A DNA stretch of 64,000 nucleotides from Mycobacterium sp. 852002-51163_SCH5372311 (lineage in GTDB: Bacteria; Actinomycetota; Actinomycetes; Mycobacteriales; Mycobacteriaceae). Below are positions 8,855 through 19,100 of the stretch, piece after piece. The stretch covers positions 25,773-89,772 of the forward strand of contig NZ_LZIJ01000027.1 of NCBI RefSeq assembly GCF_001667115.1, read 5' to 3'. The notes under the pieces are model-generated. The model was not told where the DNA came from. It ran no database searches and saw only the letters and a list, made by a program, of their open reading frames with translations. Position numbers and translations under genes: made by a program. Within the stretch, counting starts at the first letter, position 1. Each line of letters begins with the position of its first letter.

Positions 8855-8951
8855 TTGCTGCCCGCAGATGCGAGTCGACCGCCAATCTGTTACCAGCTGT
8901 AGGCAACTGTTGGGTATCAATCTGGACCAGGTGCGGCTACATCGCCCGTTC

Positions 8952-9746
8952 ATGGGCCACGATGGACAAATGCATACGCGACCCGGCGTGGGGGCCTCCG
9001 ATCAAGGAGTCGCCGGGCGTTATGTCTCATCCGGGGAAGTCCTGCCCGGCGGACCGGTCACCGCCTTCCGCGCACGGCGCGCCGCGCTGTCCTCTGCACA
9101 GCGCGAGACGTGGGAGCGGCTGTGGCCCCGGCTGGGCATGTCGGTGGGTGCGGGCCCGCACCCGGACACCGGCCCGTTGGACACCCGCGCCTGGTTTGGC
9201 CGTGACGCGCCGCTCGTGCTCGAAATCGGCTGCGGGAACGGTACTTCGACGCTGGCCATGGCGCGTGAAGAACCGGACATCGACGTCATCGCGGTGGAGG
9301 TCTACCGGCGGGGGCTGGCGCAATTGTTGGGCGCGATCGACCGCGAGCAGGCAACCAATATCCGGTTGATCCGCGGCGAAGCGGTATACGTTCTGCAGCG
9401 GCTGATGACGCCCGCTGCGCTGAGTGGCGTTCGGGTGTTCTTTCCCGATCCGTGGCCGAAGGCGCGCCATCACAAACGCCGGTTGCTTCAGCCGGCGACG
9501 ATCGGTCTGATCACCGATCGGCTGCGCCCCGGTGGTGTCCTGCACGTCGCGACGGACCACGCCGGCTACGCCGAGCAGATCGCCGAGGCCGGCGACGCCG
9601 AACCCCGGCTGCGCCGCGTCGATCCCGGGCAGCCGGACACCCAGCTGCCGATCTCCGTCGTTCGCCCCACCACCAAATATGAGACGAAGGCCCAGGATGC
9701 CGGCAGTGCCGTCGTCGAGTTGATCTGGAAGAAGCCCGAGAACTAG
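8952..9746 (+). CDS. trmB: tRNA (guanine-N7)-methyltransferase
   Basis: A 264-residue SAM-dependent methyltransferase forming m7G46 in tRNA. SAM motif I is LVLEIGCGNGTSTLAMA, the acidic VIAVEVYRRG follows, and FFPDPWPKARHHKRRL is the TrmB signature binding tRNA and substrate. The C-terminal TKYETKAQ is also typical. ATG 8952 gives the size of Rv0208c; an in-frame ATG at 8970 is an alternative. The next gene begins directly after the TAG stop, so trmB, the NYN gene and perhaps mmpL3 form one transcription unit. Confidence 0.95.
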   Translation: MGHDGQMHTRPGVGASDQGVAGRYVSSGEVLPGGPVTAFRARRAALSSAQRETWERLWPRLGMSVGAGPHPDTGPLDTRAWFGRDAPLVLEIGCGNGTSTLAMAREEPDIDVIAVEVYRRGLAQLLGAIDREQATNIRLIRGEAVYVLQRLMTPAALSGVRVFFPDPWPKARHHKRRLLQPATIGLITDRLRPGGVLHVATDHAGYAEQIAEAGDAEPRLRRVDPGQPDTQLPISVVRPTTKYETKAQDAGSAVVELIWKKPEN

Positions 9747-10478
9747 ATGACCATGAGCGTGACAGAAGAAGCAGCCGCACCGGCAGCGCCGGAGCCGCCA
9801 GAGGTGCTCGCCTCCCCGACATCGCGCGATAACGACCTGACCGGTTACGCCGCACCGATCGGTCGGGTGCTGCTGGTATGGGACGCTCCCAACCTGGACA
9901 TGGGGCTGGGCTCCATCCTGGGCCGGCGTCCGACCGGCGTCGAGCGTCCGCGTTTCGACGCGCTGGGGCGCTGGCTGCTGGCCCGTACCGCCGAGGTCGC
10001 TGCGGGCCGCCCTGGCGAAGCCATTGAGCCCGAGGCCACCGTCTTCACCAACATCGCGCCGGGCAGCGCCGAAGTCGTCCGGCCATGGGTGGATGCGTTG
10101 CGCAACGTGGGCTTTGCGGTCTTTGCCAAACCGAAGATCGACGAGGACAGCGACGTCGACCGGGACATGCTGCAACACATCGCCCAGCGGCACCGCGAGG
10201 GCCTTGCGGCGCTGGTCGTGGCGTCCGCCGACGGTCAGGCATTCCGACAGCCGCTGGAAGAGATCGCACGCTCCGGCGTCGCGGTGCAGGTGATCGGATT
10301 TCGTGAACACGCCAGTTGGGCGTTAGCGTCGGATACCTTGGAGTTCGTCGACCTGGAAGATATCGCAGGTGTTTTCCGGGAGCCGTTGCCGCGAATCGGC
10401 CTGGATTCGCTGCCTGACCAGGGCGCTTGGCTGCAGCCGTTCCGGCCGCTTGCTTCGCTGCTGACCTCGCGTGTGTGA
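9747..10478 (+). CDS. NYN/PIN-like domain protein (Rv0207c-like)
   Basis: A 243-residue protein. After a low-complexity N-terminus (about 30 residues), a NYN-type nuclease-like domain starts with VLLVWDAPNLDMG and contains DSDVDRDML and LVVASADGQAF. These conserved aspartates are in the positions expected for metal binding in the NYN/PIN fold. The family suggests RNA binding or cleavage. Adjacency to trmB (0 nt gap) and mmpL3 (76 nt) is conserved in mycobacteria. Start is ATG 9747; ATG 9753 would remove two residues. The biological substrate is unknown. Confidence 0.8.
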   Translation: MTMSVTEEAAAPAAPEPPEVLASPTSRDNDLTGYAAPIGRVLLVWDAPNLDMGLGSILGRRPTGVERPRFDALGRWLLARTAEVAAGRPGEAIEPEATVFTNIAPGSAEVVRPWVDALRNVGFAVFAKPKIDEDSDVDRDMLQHIAQRHREGLAALVVASADGQAFRQPLEEIARSGVAVQVIGFREHASWALASDTLEFVDLEDIAGVFREPLPRIGLDSLPDQGAWLQPFRPLASLLTSRV

Positions 10479-10554
10479 GAACCGACGTGTGGTGGAAAAC
10501 CGAAAAAGCCTGAAGGCAAGCCGCGGGTCGCTAAGGATCCAGTAAGGAGTTCAC

Positions 10555-13380
10555 GTGTTCGCCTGGTGGGGTCGAACTGTGTACCGCTACCGGTTCATCG
10601 TAATCGGGGTCATGGTCGTTCTGTGCCTTGGCGGCGGCATCTTCGGCATGAGCCTGGGCAAGCACGTCACACAGAGCGGCTTCTACGACGAGGGCAGTCA
10701 ATCCGTGAAGGCCTCGGTCCTGGGCGACCAGACCTACGGCCGAGACCGCACCAGCCATATCGTCGCCACCTTCACCGCCCCGGATGGAAAGACCGTCGAC
10801 GACCCGGCATGGCGGAAGAAGATCATCGACGAACTCAACAAGCTCAAGAACGACCACTCCAACGAGGTTCTCGGATGGGCCGGCTACCTGGCGCTGTCCA
10901 ACCCCGCCGATGCGCCCCCGCTGATCAAGGGAATGGCGACCGAGGACAAGAAGCACACCTTCGTCAGCATCCCGTTGAAGGGCAATGACGACGACACCAT
11001 CCTCAACAACTACAAGTCCGTCGAGCCTGCCCTGCAAAAGCTCGACGGCGGCACGGTCGAGCTCGCCGGCCTCGAGCCGATAGCCAATGCATTGACCGGC
11101 ACCATCGCCACGGACCAACGCCGCATGGAAGTGCTGGCGCTGCCGTTGGTGACCGTGGTGCTGTTCCTGGTGTTCGGCGGCGCGGTCGCGGCGGGCCTGC
11201 CGGTCATCGTGGGCGGATTGAGCATTGCGGGTGCGTTGGGCATCCTCCGGCTCATCTCGCTCTTCGGTCCGGTGCACTTTTTCGCCCAGCCCGTCGTCTC
11301 ACTGATCGGTCTGGGTATCGCGATCGACTACGGGTTGTTCATCGTGAGCCGGTTCCGGGAAGAGATCGCGGAAGGGTACGACACCGAGGCCGCGGTACGC
11401 CGGACGGTGATGACGGCCGGGCGCACCGTGGTGTTCTCGGCGGTCCTGATCATCGCCTCGAGTGCCAGCCTGCTGGTGTTGCCGCAGGGCTTCGTGCATT
11501 CGCTGACGTACGCGATATTCGCGGCGGTCGGACTTGCGGCGCTGCTGTCCATCACGCTGCTGCCCGCGTCCCTCGGAATTCTCGGTCGCCACGTCGACGC
11601 GCTCGGCGTGCGGACGGCGTTCCGGGTGCCCTTCCTGCGGAACTGGAAGGTATCCCGGGCCTACCTCAACTGGCTCGCCGACCGGCTGCAGAAGACAAAG
11701 ACCCGCGAAGAGGTCGAGGCGGGCTTCTGGGGCAAACTGGTCAACTTCGTGATGAAGCGGCCGCTGGCATTCGCCATCCCGATCGCGGTCGGCATGATTC
11801 TGCTAGTCATCCCGCTGGGGAACCTTCATTTCGGCGGCATGAGTGAGAAGTATCTTCCGCCGAACAATGCGGTGCGCCTCTCGCAGGAGCACTTTGACAA
11901 GCTGTTCCCCGGTTACCGCACCGAGCAGCTGACCGTGGTGATGCAGAGCAACAACCACAGCCCGGTCACCGACCAGCAGGTTGCCGACGTCCGCAGCAAG
12001 GTCGCGGGTATCACCGGGTTCACCAATCAACAGTGGGACGAACGACCGTGCCCGGTCGTCGCCGGCAACCCGTGCGCCGCGGGACCCAACGGCACCAGTC
12101 ATCCGGAGGACAAGACGGTTCGGGTGATCCAGAACGGCCTGGTCAACCGGAACGAGGCCGCCAAGAAGATCGACGAGCTGCGGGCGATCACGCCGCCCAA
12201 GGGCGTGTCCGTCCTGGTCGGCGGTACCCCCGCGCTCGAACAGGATTCGATTCACAGCCTGTTCGACAAGGCGCCGTTGATGCTGGTGATCCTGCTCACC
12301 GCCACCCTGCTGTTGATGTTCCTGGCGTTCGGCTCGGTGGTGTTGCCGATCAAGGCGGCGGTGATGAGCGCGCTGACGCTGGGGTCCACGATGGGCATCC
12401 TCACCTGGATCTTCGTCGACGGGCACTTTGCCACGTTGCTGAATTTCACGCCGACACCGTTGATGGTGGTGCTGATCGCGCTGGTGGTCGCGGTGGGTTT
12501 CGGCTTGGCCACCGACTACGAGGTATTCCTGGTGTCCCGGATGGTCGAGGCCCGCGAACGCGGTTATTCCACCGCCGAGGCCATCCGGATCGGCACCGCG
12601 ACCACCGGGCGCCTCATCACGGCCGCGGCGCTGGTGCTTGCCGTGGTCGCCGGGTCGTTCGTGTTCTCCGAACTGGTGCTGATGAAATATCTGGCCTTCG
12701 GCCTGATGGCGGCCTTGCTGCTGGACGCGACCGTGGTCCGGATGTTCCTGGTGCCCTCGGTGATGAAGTTGCTCGGCGACGACTGCTGGTGGGCTCCGCG
12801 CTGGGCCAGGCGCCTGCAGAACCGCATCGGCCTGGGCGAGATCGACCTGCCCGACGAGCACAAGCGACCCACCCTGGACGGCCGCGCCGTGCGACCTCCG
12901 GTCACCGCATCCGCCGTCGCTGCGCAGGTGCAGCGGCCGCACCACGACCCCACTCACCCCAGTGCGCCGGAACCACCGCGACCGACGCGCGCGGCCCCGG
13001 TCCGGTCCGAGCCCCGAACTGCCCAGGAGTCGCCGGCGTCGACTGCCACGGAGGTGCCCTCCGGCGCCGCGACGGGACGGATGCCGACGGCGCCCCAGGC
13101 GAGCGCGCCGTCGCCGGGCTCGTCGCGCCCTGGGTCTCCAACGCCGTCCGCGGATCGAACTCAGCGCATACCGGTGCCGCCCAGCCCCTCGGGCGACAGC
13201 AACGGCGACCCGGCCGAGCCCACCGCCGCCCTGCCGGTCATGCGGTCAGAAACCGACGACTCCGAGGCCGCCACCGAGAAGCTGAACGCCCGGGGCGAGG
13301 GCGACAAGGCGCGCCCGCGTCGCCGGGTCGGCGGTGGCGTGTCAGCGCAGGAATTGCTGCGGCGCGAGGGACGGTTGTAA
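10555..13380 (+). CDS. mmpL3: MmpL3, trehalose monomycolate transporter (RND superfamily)
   Basis: A 941-residue inner-membrane RND transporter that exports trehalose monomycolate for mycolic-acid layer assembly and is essential in mycobacteria. It has twelve predicted membrane segments in two halves separated by periplasmic domains. The proton-relay Asp-Tyr pairs are visible at D258/Y259 (IAIDYGLFIV) and D654/Y655 (LATDYEVFLV). From about residue 760 the cytosolic tail is disordered, rich in Pro, Ala and Thr. Start GTG 10555 follows AAGGAG at 10544-10549 with ideal spacing. Convergent with the permease gene 24 nt downstream. Confidence 0.97.
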   Translation: MFAWWGRTVYRYRFIVIGVMVVLCLGGGIFGMSLGKHVTQSGFYDEGSQSVKASVLGDQTYGRDRTSHIVATFTAPDGKTVDDPAWRKKIIDELNKLKNDHSNEVLGWAGYLALSNPADAPPLIKGMATEDKKHTFVSIPLKGNDDDTILNNYKSVEPALQKLDGGTVELAGLEPIANALTGTIATDQRRMEVLALPLVTVVLFLVFGGAVAAGLPVIVGGLSIAGALGILRLISLFGPVHFFAQPVVSLIGLGIAIDYGLFIVSRFREEIAEGYDTEAAVRRTVMTAGRTVVFSAVLIIASSASLLVLPQGFVHSLTYAIFAAVGLAALLSITLLPASLGILGRHVDALGVRTAFRVPFLRNWKVSRAYLNWLADRLQKTKTREEVEAGFWGKLVNFVMKRPLAFAIPIAVGMILLVIPLGNLHFGGMSEKYLPPNNAVRLSQEHFDKLFPGYRTEQLTVVMQSNNHSPVTDQQVADVRSKVAGITGFTNQQWDERPCPVVAGNPCAAGPNGTSHPEDKTVRVIQNGLVNRNEAAKKIDELRAITPPKGVSVLVGGTPALEQDSIHSLFDKAPLMLVILLTATLLLMFLAFGSVVLPIKAAVMSALTLGSTMGILTWIFVDGHFATLLNFTPTPLMVVLIALVVAVGFGLATDYEVFLVSRMVEARERGYSTAEAIRIGTATTGRLITAAALVLAVVAGSFVFSELVLMKYLAFGLMAALLLDATVVRMFLVPSVMKLLGDDCWWAPRWARRLQNRIGLGEIDLPDEHKRPTLDGRAVRPPVTASAVAAQVQRPHHDPTHPSAPEPPRPTRAAPVRSEPRTAQESPASTATEVPSGAATGRMPTAPQASAPSPGSSRPGSPTPSADRTQRIPVPPSPSGDSNGDPAEPTAALPVMRSETDDSEAATEKLNARGEGDKARPRRRVGGGVSAQELLRREGRL

Positions 13381-13404
13381 GCGCTTCCAGTCGCGGCGGC
13401 CGAC

Positions 13405-14607
13405 TCACTCGGCGCTGGTCTCGGCCTCTTCTTTGGCGTCTTTGGCGTCGTTCTCGGCGTCGTCCTTTTGAGTGTCCTCAGGGTGATCCGGCTTAGCCTG
13501 GACGATCGCAGACACCTCTTCATCTTCGGTCTGCTTTTCCACCTCGGCTTCTGGATCCTTGGCCATCAGCACCTGCATCGCATTATTGAGGAATGCCACC
13601 GTCGGAACAGCCAGCAGAGCGCCGACGATCCCCGCAAGCACACCTCCGGTGGAAATGGCCAACACCACGGCCAATGGATGAATGGAGACCGCGCGACCCA
13701 TCACCAGCGGCTGCAGGACATGGGCTTCTAGCTGGTTCACCAAGATGAGCAGACCGAGCGTCAGCAACGCATAGACGACTCCCTTGGCGAGCAGCGCGAC
13801 CACCACGGCCAGCAAGCCCGAGACCAAGGCCCCGATCAGCGGGATGAAGGCACCGAGAAACACGAGCGAGGACAGCGGCAGGGCAAGCGGCACGCCCATG
13901 ATCGCCAGTCCGGCGCCGACGCCGGCGGCATCGGTCAGGGCGACGAAGAACGTGGCCCGCACATATCCCGTCAGCGCGCCATATCCGGCCCGGCCCGCCT
14001 CGTGTACGCGGTCGCGGACGTCGGCCGGAATGATCTTTGCGACGTACTGCCAGATGTTTCGTCCGCCGTACAGGAAGAAGATCAGTGTGAACAGGACCAG
14101 CACGGCCGCGGTGACCAGCTCGGTGATGGTGGCGGCGGTGGACAGAGCGCCGCTGGTCAGCTTCGCCTGGTTGTTGTGCAGCGCCTGGATGGCGGCGTTG
14201 CCCGCATTGTCGATCTGCTCGACCTTCAGATGAAGCGGACCTTCGATCAGCCATTTGCGCGTCGAGTCGATGCTGCGGCTGATCTGTTCGGTCAGGTCGG
14301 GCAGACCGACGATGAACTGGCTGACGACGAACGTCAGGATGCCGCCCAGGACCGCAAATCCCGCCAGCAAAACCAGCGCTACCGCGGCGCCGCGCGGCAG
14401 CCCTTTGCGGTCCATCCAGTCGACTGCCGGAACCAGCAAGGCACTCATCATCAACGCCAGCAACACCGGGACGACGATGATTTCCAGCTTTGCCACAACC
14501 CACAACAGGACGATCACTGCGGCCACGATGACCAGCAGACGCCAGGCCCAGGCCGCGGCCTTGCGGACGACGGGTTCTACCGAGGCGTCGTCGAGATGTG
14601 TCGACAT
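13405..14607 (-). CDS. AI-2E family transporter / DUF20 permease (Rv0205-like)
   Basis: A 400-residue polytopic protein of the AI-2E exporter superfamily. Paired N-terminal segments ([20 protein letters not shown] and [20 protein letters not shown]) are followed by a soluble loop of about 100 residues and a five-segment C-terminal bundle ending around [20 protein letters not shown]. The last 50 residues are an acidic cytosolic tail rich in Glu, Asp and Lys. Start ATG 14607. It is divergent from the YbhN-type gene and convergent with mmpL3. The transported substrate is unknown; conserved proximity to mmpL3 is suggestive only. Confidence 0.85.
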   Translation of the reverse strand: MSTHLDDASVEPVVRKAAAWAWRLLVIVAAVIVLLWVVAKLEIIVVPVLLALMMSALLVPAVDWMDRKGLPRGAAVALVLLAGFAVLGGILTFVVSQFIVGLPDLTEQISRSIDSTRKWLIEGPLHLKVEQIDNAGNAAIQALHNNQAKLTSGALSTAATITELVTAAVLVLFTLIFFLYGGRNIWQYVAKIIPADVRDRVHEAGRAGYGALTGYVRATFFVALTDAAGVGAGLAIMGVPLALPLSSLVFLGAFIPLIGALVSGLLAVVVALLAKGVVYALLTLGLLILVNQLEAHVLQPLVMGRAVSIHPLAVVLAISTGGVLAGIVGALLAVPTVAFLNNAMQVLMAKDPEAEVEKQTEDEEVSAIVQAKPDHPEDTQKDDAENDAKDAKEEAETSAE

Positions 14608-14721
14608 CGGGCAAGCCTAGCTGTCGTGCCAGCCGCGCCGAGGCCTTCTTGGCCAGCACGATCCGGTCACGACCACGACACGGTCGGAAGTGGACCCCGA
14701 TCATGCCGCCACCAGCGCGGT

Positions 14722-14735
14722 TACCCTAATTCACG
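14722..14735 (+). promoter_or_regulatory. Leaderless-type promoter -10 for the YbhN-like gene
   Basis: TACCCT (fits TAnnnT) at 14722-14727 is followed by 7 nt (AATTCAC) and then GTG 14735. The same hexamer, spacing and GTG occur at sigG. Transcription would begin at or beside the GTG. Confidence 0.5.
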
Positions 14736-15901
14736 TGTCCCACGACGCCCCGGCCCGCAGCCTGCGGCCCCAGCACGCCGACGCACCGCGCAGCAAATAC
14801 TGGTGGGTGCGTTGGGTGGTCCTGGGCATCGTCGCGATCGTGCTCGCCGTCGAGGTGGCTCTGGGCTGGGACCAATTGGCCAAGGCCTGGATGAGCTTGT
14901 ATGAAGCGAACTGGTGGTGGCTGATCGCTGCGGTGGTGGCCGCGGCCGCGTCCATGCACAGCTTTGCGCAGATACAACGCACCCTGCTGAGATCCGCGGG
15001 CGTGCACGTCAAGCAATGGCGGTCCGAAGCCGCCTTCTACGCCGCCAACTCGCTGAGTACCACGCTGCCGGGCGGGCCCGTCCTCTCGGCAACGTTTCTC
15101 TTTCGCCAGCAACGCATTTGGGGTGCGTCGACCGTGGTGGCGTCCTGGCAGCTGGTGATGTCCGGAGTGCTCCAGGCGGTGGGATTGGCGCTGCTCGGAC
15201 TCGGCGGCGCCTTCTTCCTGGGCGCGAGGAACAACCCGTTCTCGTTGCTGTTCACACTGGGCGGTTTCGTCGCACTGTTGCTGCTGGCCCAGGCGGTGGC
15301 GTCGCGGCCGGAGCTGATCGACGGGATCGGCAGCCGGGTGTTGGCGTGGGCCAACTCGGTTCGCGGCAAACCGGCCGACACCGGCCTGGAGAAGTGGCGC
15401 GAGACGCTCATGCAGCTGGAGTCGGTCAGCCTGGGCCGGCGCGACTTGGCGGTGGCGTTCAGCTGGTCGCTGTTCAACTGGGTCGCCGATGTCGCCTGCC
15501 TGGCCTTCGCCGCCTACGCGGCCGGTGACCACGCGTCGGTCGCCGGGTTGACGGTGGCGTATGCCGCCGCCCGCGCGGTGGGCACCATACCGCTGATGCC
15601 TGGCGGCCTGCTGGTGGTGGAGGCAGTGCTGGTGCCCGGCTTGGTGTCGAGCGGAATGGCGCTGCCCAGCGCCATCTCGGCGATGCTGCTGTACCGGCTG
15701 ATCAGTTGGTTGCTGATCGCCGCCGTCGGCTGGGTGGTGTTCTTCTTCATGTTCCGCACGGAGAACGTCGGCGATCCCGATGACGACCCGATCACCGGTC
15801 CCCTGCCGATCGTGCAGCAGGAAAGCGATCCGTTCGCCGACCCGGCGCAGACCGCGTTGCAAGGGCCGCTACCGCCGCCCGATCGGTCCGTCGACGGCTA
15901 G
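14735..15901 (+). CDS. Lysylphosphatidylglycerol synthase-TM / YbhN-type integral membrane protein (Rv0204c-like)
   Basis: A 388-residue membrane protein of the LPG-synthase TM/UPF0104 family with about eight hydrophobic segments. The family motif region FYAANSLSTTLPGGPVLSAT lies after TM2-3, and TIPLMPGGLLVVEA resembles the conserved G/P-rich loop near the end. Relatives are lipid flippases or glycolipid-associated proteins. GTG 14735 is preferred over the in-frame ATG 14690 because a TACCCT -10 ends 7 nt before it, predicting a leaderless mRNA. An acidic, proline-containing tail of about 50 residues follows the last segment. Confidence 0.8.
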   Translation: MSHDAPARSLRPQHADAPRSKYWWVRWVVLGIVAIVLAVEVALGWDQLAKAWMSLYEANWWWLIAAVVAAAASMHSFAQIQRTLLRSAGVHVKQWRSEAAFYAANSLSTTLPGGPVLSATFLFRQQRIWGASTVVASWQLVMSGVLQAVGLALLGLGGAFFLGARNNPFSLLFTLGGFVALLLLAQAVASRPELIDGIGSRVLAWANSVRGKPADTGLEKWRETLMQLESVSLGRRDLAVAFSWSLFNWVADVACLAFAAYAAGDHASVAGLTVAYAAARAVGTIPLMPGGLLVVEAVLVPGLVSSGMALPSAISAMLLYRLISWLLIAAVGWVVFFFMFRTENVGDPDDDPITGPLPIVQQESDPFADPAQTALQGPLPPPDRSVDG

Positions 15902-16191
15902 CACCCTTCGACGTCCTGAGCCCGTCGAGCCTGCACTCACGTCTCCGAGGCTGCAGCCAGGGCTACAGTTTCGCGAATTCAGCCGCCCTGACCGCAGTCT
16001 CGGCGTGACGGCGGCTAGCGTGCGAACGAATTCGGGCTGCTATCGATTTCACAACGGTTGTGCAACTTCCCCGTCGTTTCGCCGTCGTCGCAGCTCAGAT
16101 ACGCCGGAACCGGCTTGTTCCACAGGGCGCTCCGGTAGGCTCGCCTGCACGCGCACCCGAGAAATATGGGGAGACCGAAATCCAGCAGTTC
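15902..16191. other. Intergenic region upstream of mmpL11 without a hemophore gene
   Basis: 290 bp between the YbhN-like stop and mmpL11. In M. tuberculosis the exported heme-binding protein Rv0203 lies here, divergent from mmpL11. No minus-strand frame of comparable size or with a signal peptide exists in this gap. The mmpL11 promoter is presumably here, but no confident -10/-35 was found. Confidence 0.5.
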
Positions 16192-19100
16192 ATGATGCGC
16201 CTAAGCCGCAGCCTGCGCAGATTCCGCTGGTTGGTCTTCACAGGCTGGCTGCTTGCATTGGTGCCGTCGGTCTACCTGGCGCTGACAGAGTCGGGGCATC
16301 TCACCGGCGGCGGTTTCGAGGTAGCCGGATCGCAGTCGATCACGGTCCACGATCAACTCGAAGAGCATTACCACGAGCAGGGGGCGTCCTCGCTGGCGCT
16401 GGTCGCGGCCCCCCGCGCCGACGCCGGCTACCAGGACATCAACGACGCGGTCGCGTTGCTGCGGCAGATCGCAGGCGAATTCCCCGGCGTCACCGAGGTG
16501 CCCAATCCGACCCAGCGGTCGCCGCAGCCCGACCGGCCATATGTGGTGTCACTACGCCTGGACGCCCGCAACACCAGCGACGTTGCCAAGAAGCTACGCA
16601 CCCGGGTGGGCATCAAGGGTGACCAGTCCGGACAAACGCCGAACGGCCGGGTACGGCTCTACGTCATCGGACAGGGCGCGCTCAGCGCTGCCGCAGCGGC
16701 CAACACGAAACACGACATCGCCGAGGCGGAACGCTGGAACCTGCCGATCATCCTGATCGTCCTGCTCGCGGTGTTCGGTTCGCTGGCTGCCGCCGCAATC
16801 CCGCTGGCCCTGGGCGTGTGCACGGTCGTGGTCACCATGGGCTTGGTCTATCTGCTGTCGATGCATACCACCATGTCGGTGTTCGTCACTTCGACGGTGT
16901 CCATGTTCGGCATCGCGCTCGCCGTGGACTACTCCCTTTTCATCCTGATGCGTTTCCGCGAGGAACTGCGTGCCGGCCGTCAGCCGAACGAAGCCGTCGA
17001 CGCAGCGATGGCCACCTCCGGGCTCGCGGTGGTGTTGTCCGGCATGACGGTCGTCGCCTCGCTTACCGGGATCTACCTGATCAACACCCCGGCGCTGAAG
17101 TCGATGGCGACCGGAGCGATTCTTGCCGTCGCAGTGGCGATGCTGACGTCGGCCACGTTGACGCCGGCCGTATTGGCGACGTTCGGGCGGTCGGCAGCCA
17201 AGAGGTCGGCGCTGCTGCACTGGTCGCGCCGGCCGGAGAGCAGCCAATCCCGGTTCTGGACCCGCTGGGTCGGCTGGGTGATGCGCCGGCCGTGGATCTC
17301 GGCGCTGGCGGCGTCGCTGGTGCTGATGGCGATGGCCGCGCCGGCGCTGTCGATGGTCTTGGGCAACAGTCTGTTGCGTCAGTTCGACTCCTCGCACGAG
17401 ATTCGTGGCGGCGTGGCCGCGGCGTCCCAAGCACTCGGACCCGGGGCGCTGGGCCCGGTCCAGGTGTTGGTCAGCTACCCCGACTACACCGCGTCCTCCC
17501 CCGAACACAGCGCGACCATCGGCGCCATCCGGCAGCGGATGACACAGGCACCCAACGTGGTCTCGGTGGCACCGCCGGTATTCGCCGACGACGACAGCAG
17601 CGCTCTGCTGTCCGCGGTGCTGGCGGTCGATCCCGAAGACCTCGGTGCGCGCGAATCCGTGACTTGGATGCGAACGCAGCTCCCCAAAGTCCCCGGGGCC
17701 GACTCGGCACCCGTGAGCGTCGGCGGCCAGACCGCACTGATCAAGGATTTCGACGACCGGGTGTCCAAGACCGAGCCGCTGGTGCTGCTCTTCGTCGCAC
17801 TGATCGCCTTCCTGATGCTGCTGCTCTCCATCCACTCGGTGTTCTTGGCGCTCAAGGGCGTCCTGATGACGTTGCTGTCGGTGGCCGCCGCCTACGGCAG
17901 CCTGGTGATGGTGTTCCAGTGGGGCTGGCTGGAGAAGCTCGGGTTCGCACATATCACGTCGATCGACAGCACCGTGCCGCCGCTGGTACTGGCGATGACG
18001 TTCGGGTTGTCGATGGACTACGAGATCTTCTTGCTGGCCCGGATCCGCGAGCGCTTCCTGTTATCCGGGAACACGCGCGATGCGGTTGCCTACGGGGTGA
18101 GCACCAGCGCTCGCACCATTACCAGCGCGGCGCTGATCATGATCGCGGTGTTCGTGGGCTTCGCGTTCGCCGGCATGCCGCTGGTGGCCGAGATCGGCGT
18201 CGCGTGCGCCGTGGCGATCGCGGTGGACGCCACCGTGGTGCGGCTGGTGCTGGTGCCCGCGCTGATGGCGATGTTCACCCAGTGGAACTGGTGGATGCCC
18301 CGCTGGATGCTGCGGGTGTTGCCGTCGGTCGACTTCGACCGGCCGCTGCCCGAAGTCGATCTGGCTGACGTCGTTGTGATCCCGGAAGACATCTCGGCAC
18401 TGGCACCCAGCGCGGATCTGCGAATGGTGCTCAAATCCGCGGCCAAACTCAAGCAGCTGGCCCCCGATGCCATCTGCGTTGCCGATCCGCTGGCGTTCTC
18501 CGGCTGCGAGCGATTCGGCGGCAAGGAGCCGCCAGAAGGATTGCGCGGCGTGCGGCAAGTCCAGGCGCAGGGATCCGAGCAGACCGACGCCGACGAGGAC
18601 ACCGGGGGGCTGCGCGTGGTCTCGGTGGACACCAAGACCGGCAATAAATCGGCGGCCCGAAAGCTCGTCGGCGGCCTGGCGCCCCGCAACGGCATCACCT
18701 GGGCGCTTCCCTGGGCCGCCCGACCGGTGCATCCGGTCACCCTGTGGCGTGGCCGGCTTTCGGTCGCCATCGATGCGCTCGAGGCCGAGCCCGGCACCGA
18801 CGAACGGCAGAAATACGAGCGGCGCAGCCCGGTGGAAACCACCCACGTCCAGTTGCCCACCGGCGACCGTCTGCTGGTGCCGACCGGCGCCGAGGCCCTG
18901 CGCCTCAAGGGGTACCTGATCATGTGCCGTAACAGTCGGCGCGACTATGCCGAATTTGCCGACATGGTGGGAACGATGGAACCCGAGACCGCCGCTGTGG
19001 TACTTGCCGGAATGGACAGGTATTACTGTTGTCAACCACCCGGCTCGTTCTCGAGGCGGCAATGGATGGCCAGCCAGCTGGTTCGTCGGCTTTCGGATCC

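Noticed and set aside
11803..12957. 384-codon minus-strand frame inside mmpL3
   Set aside because: Low-complexity Gln/His/Arg sequence typical of reverse-frame reading of GC-rich membrane-protein genes.
12033..13496. 487-codon frame overlapping the 3' part of mmpL3
   Set aside because: Arg/Gly/Ala-rich out-of-frame reading that ends inside the opposite-strand permease gene.
15902..16191. Search for a small exported hemophore gene
   Set aside because: No minus-strand frame with start, signal peptide and about 130 codons exists; only fragments of the flanking frames are open.
16594..17952. 452-codon minus-strand frame inside mmpL11
   Set aside because: Shadow of MmpL11; no start signal or domain, same compositional signature as other antisense frames.
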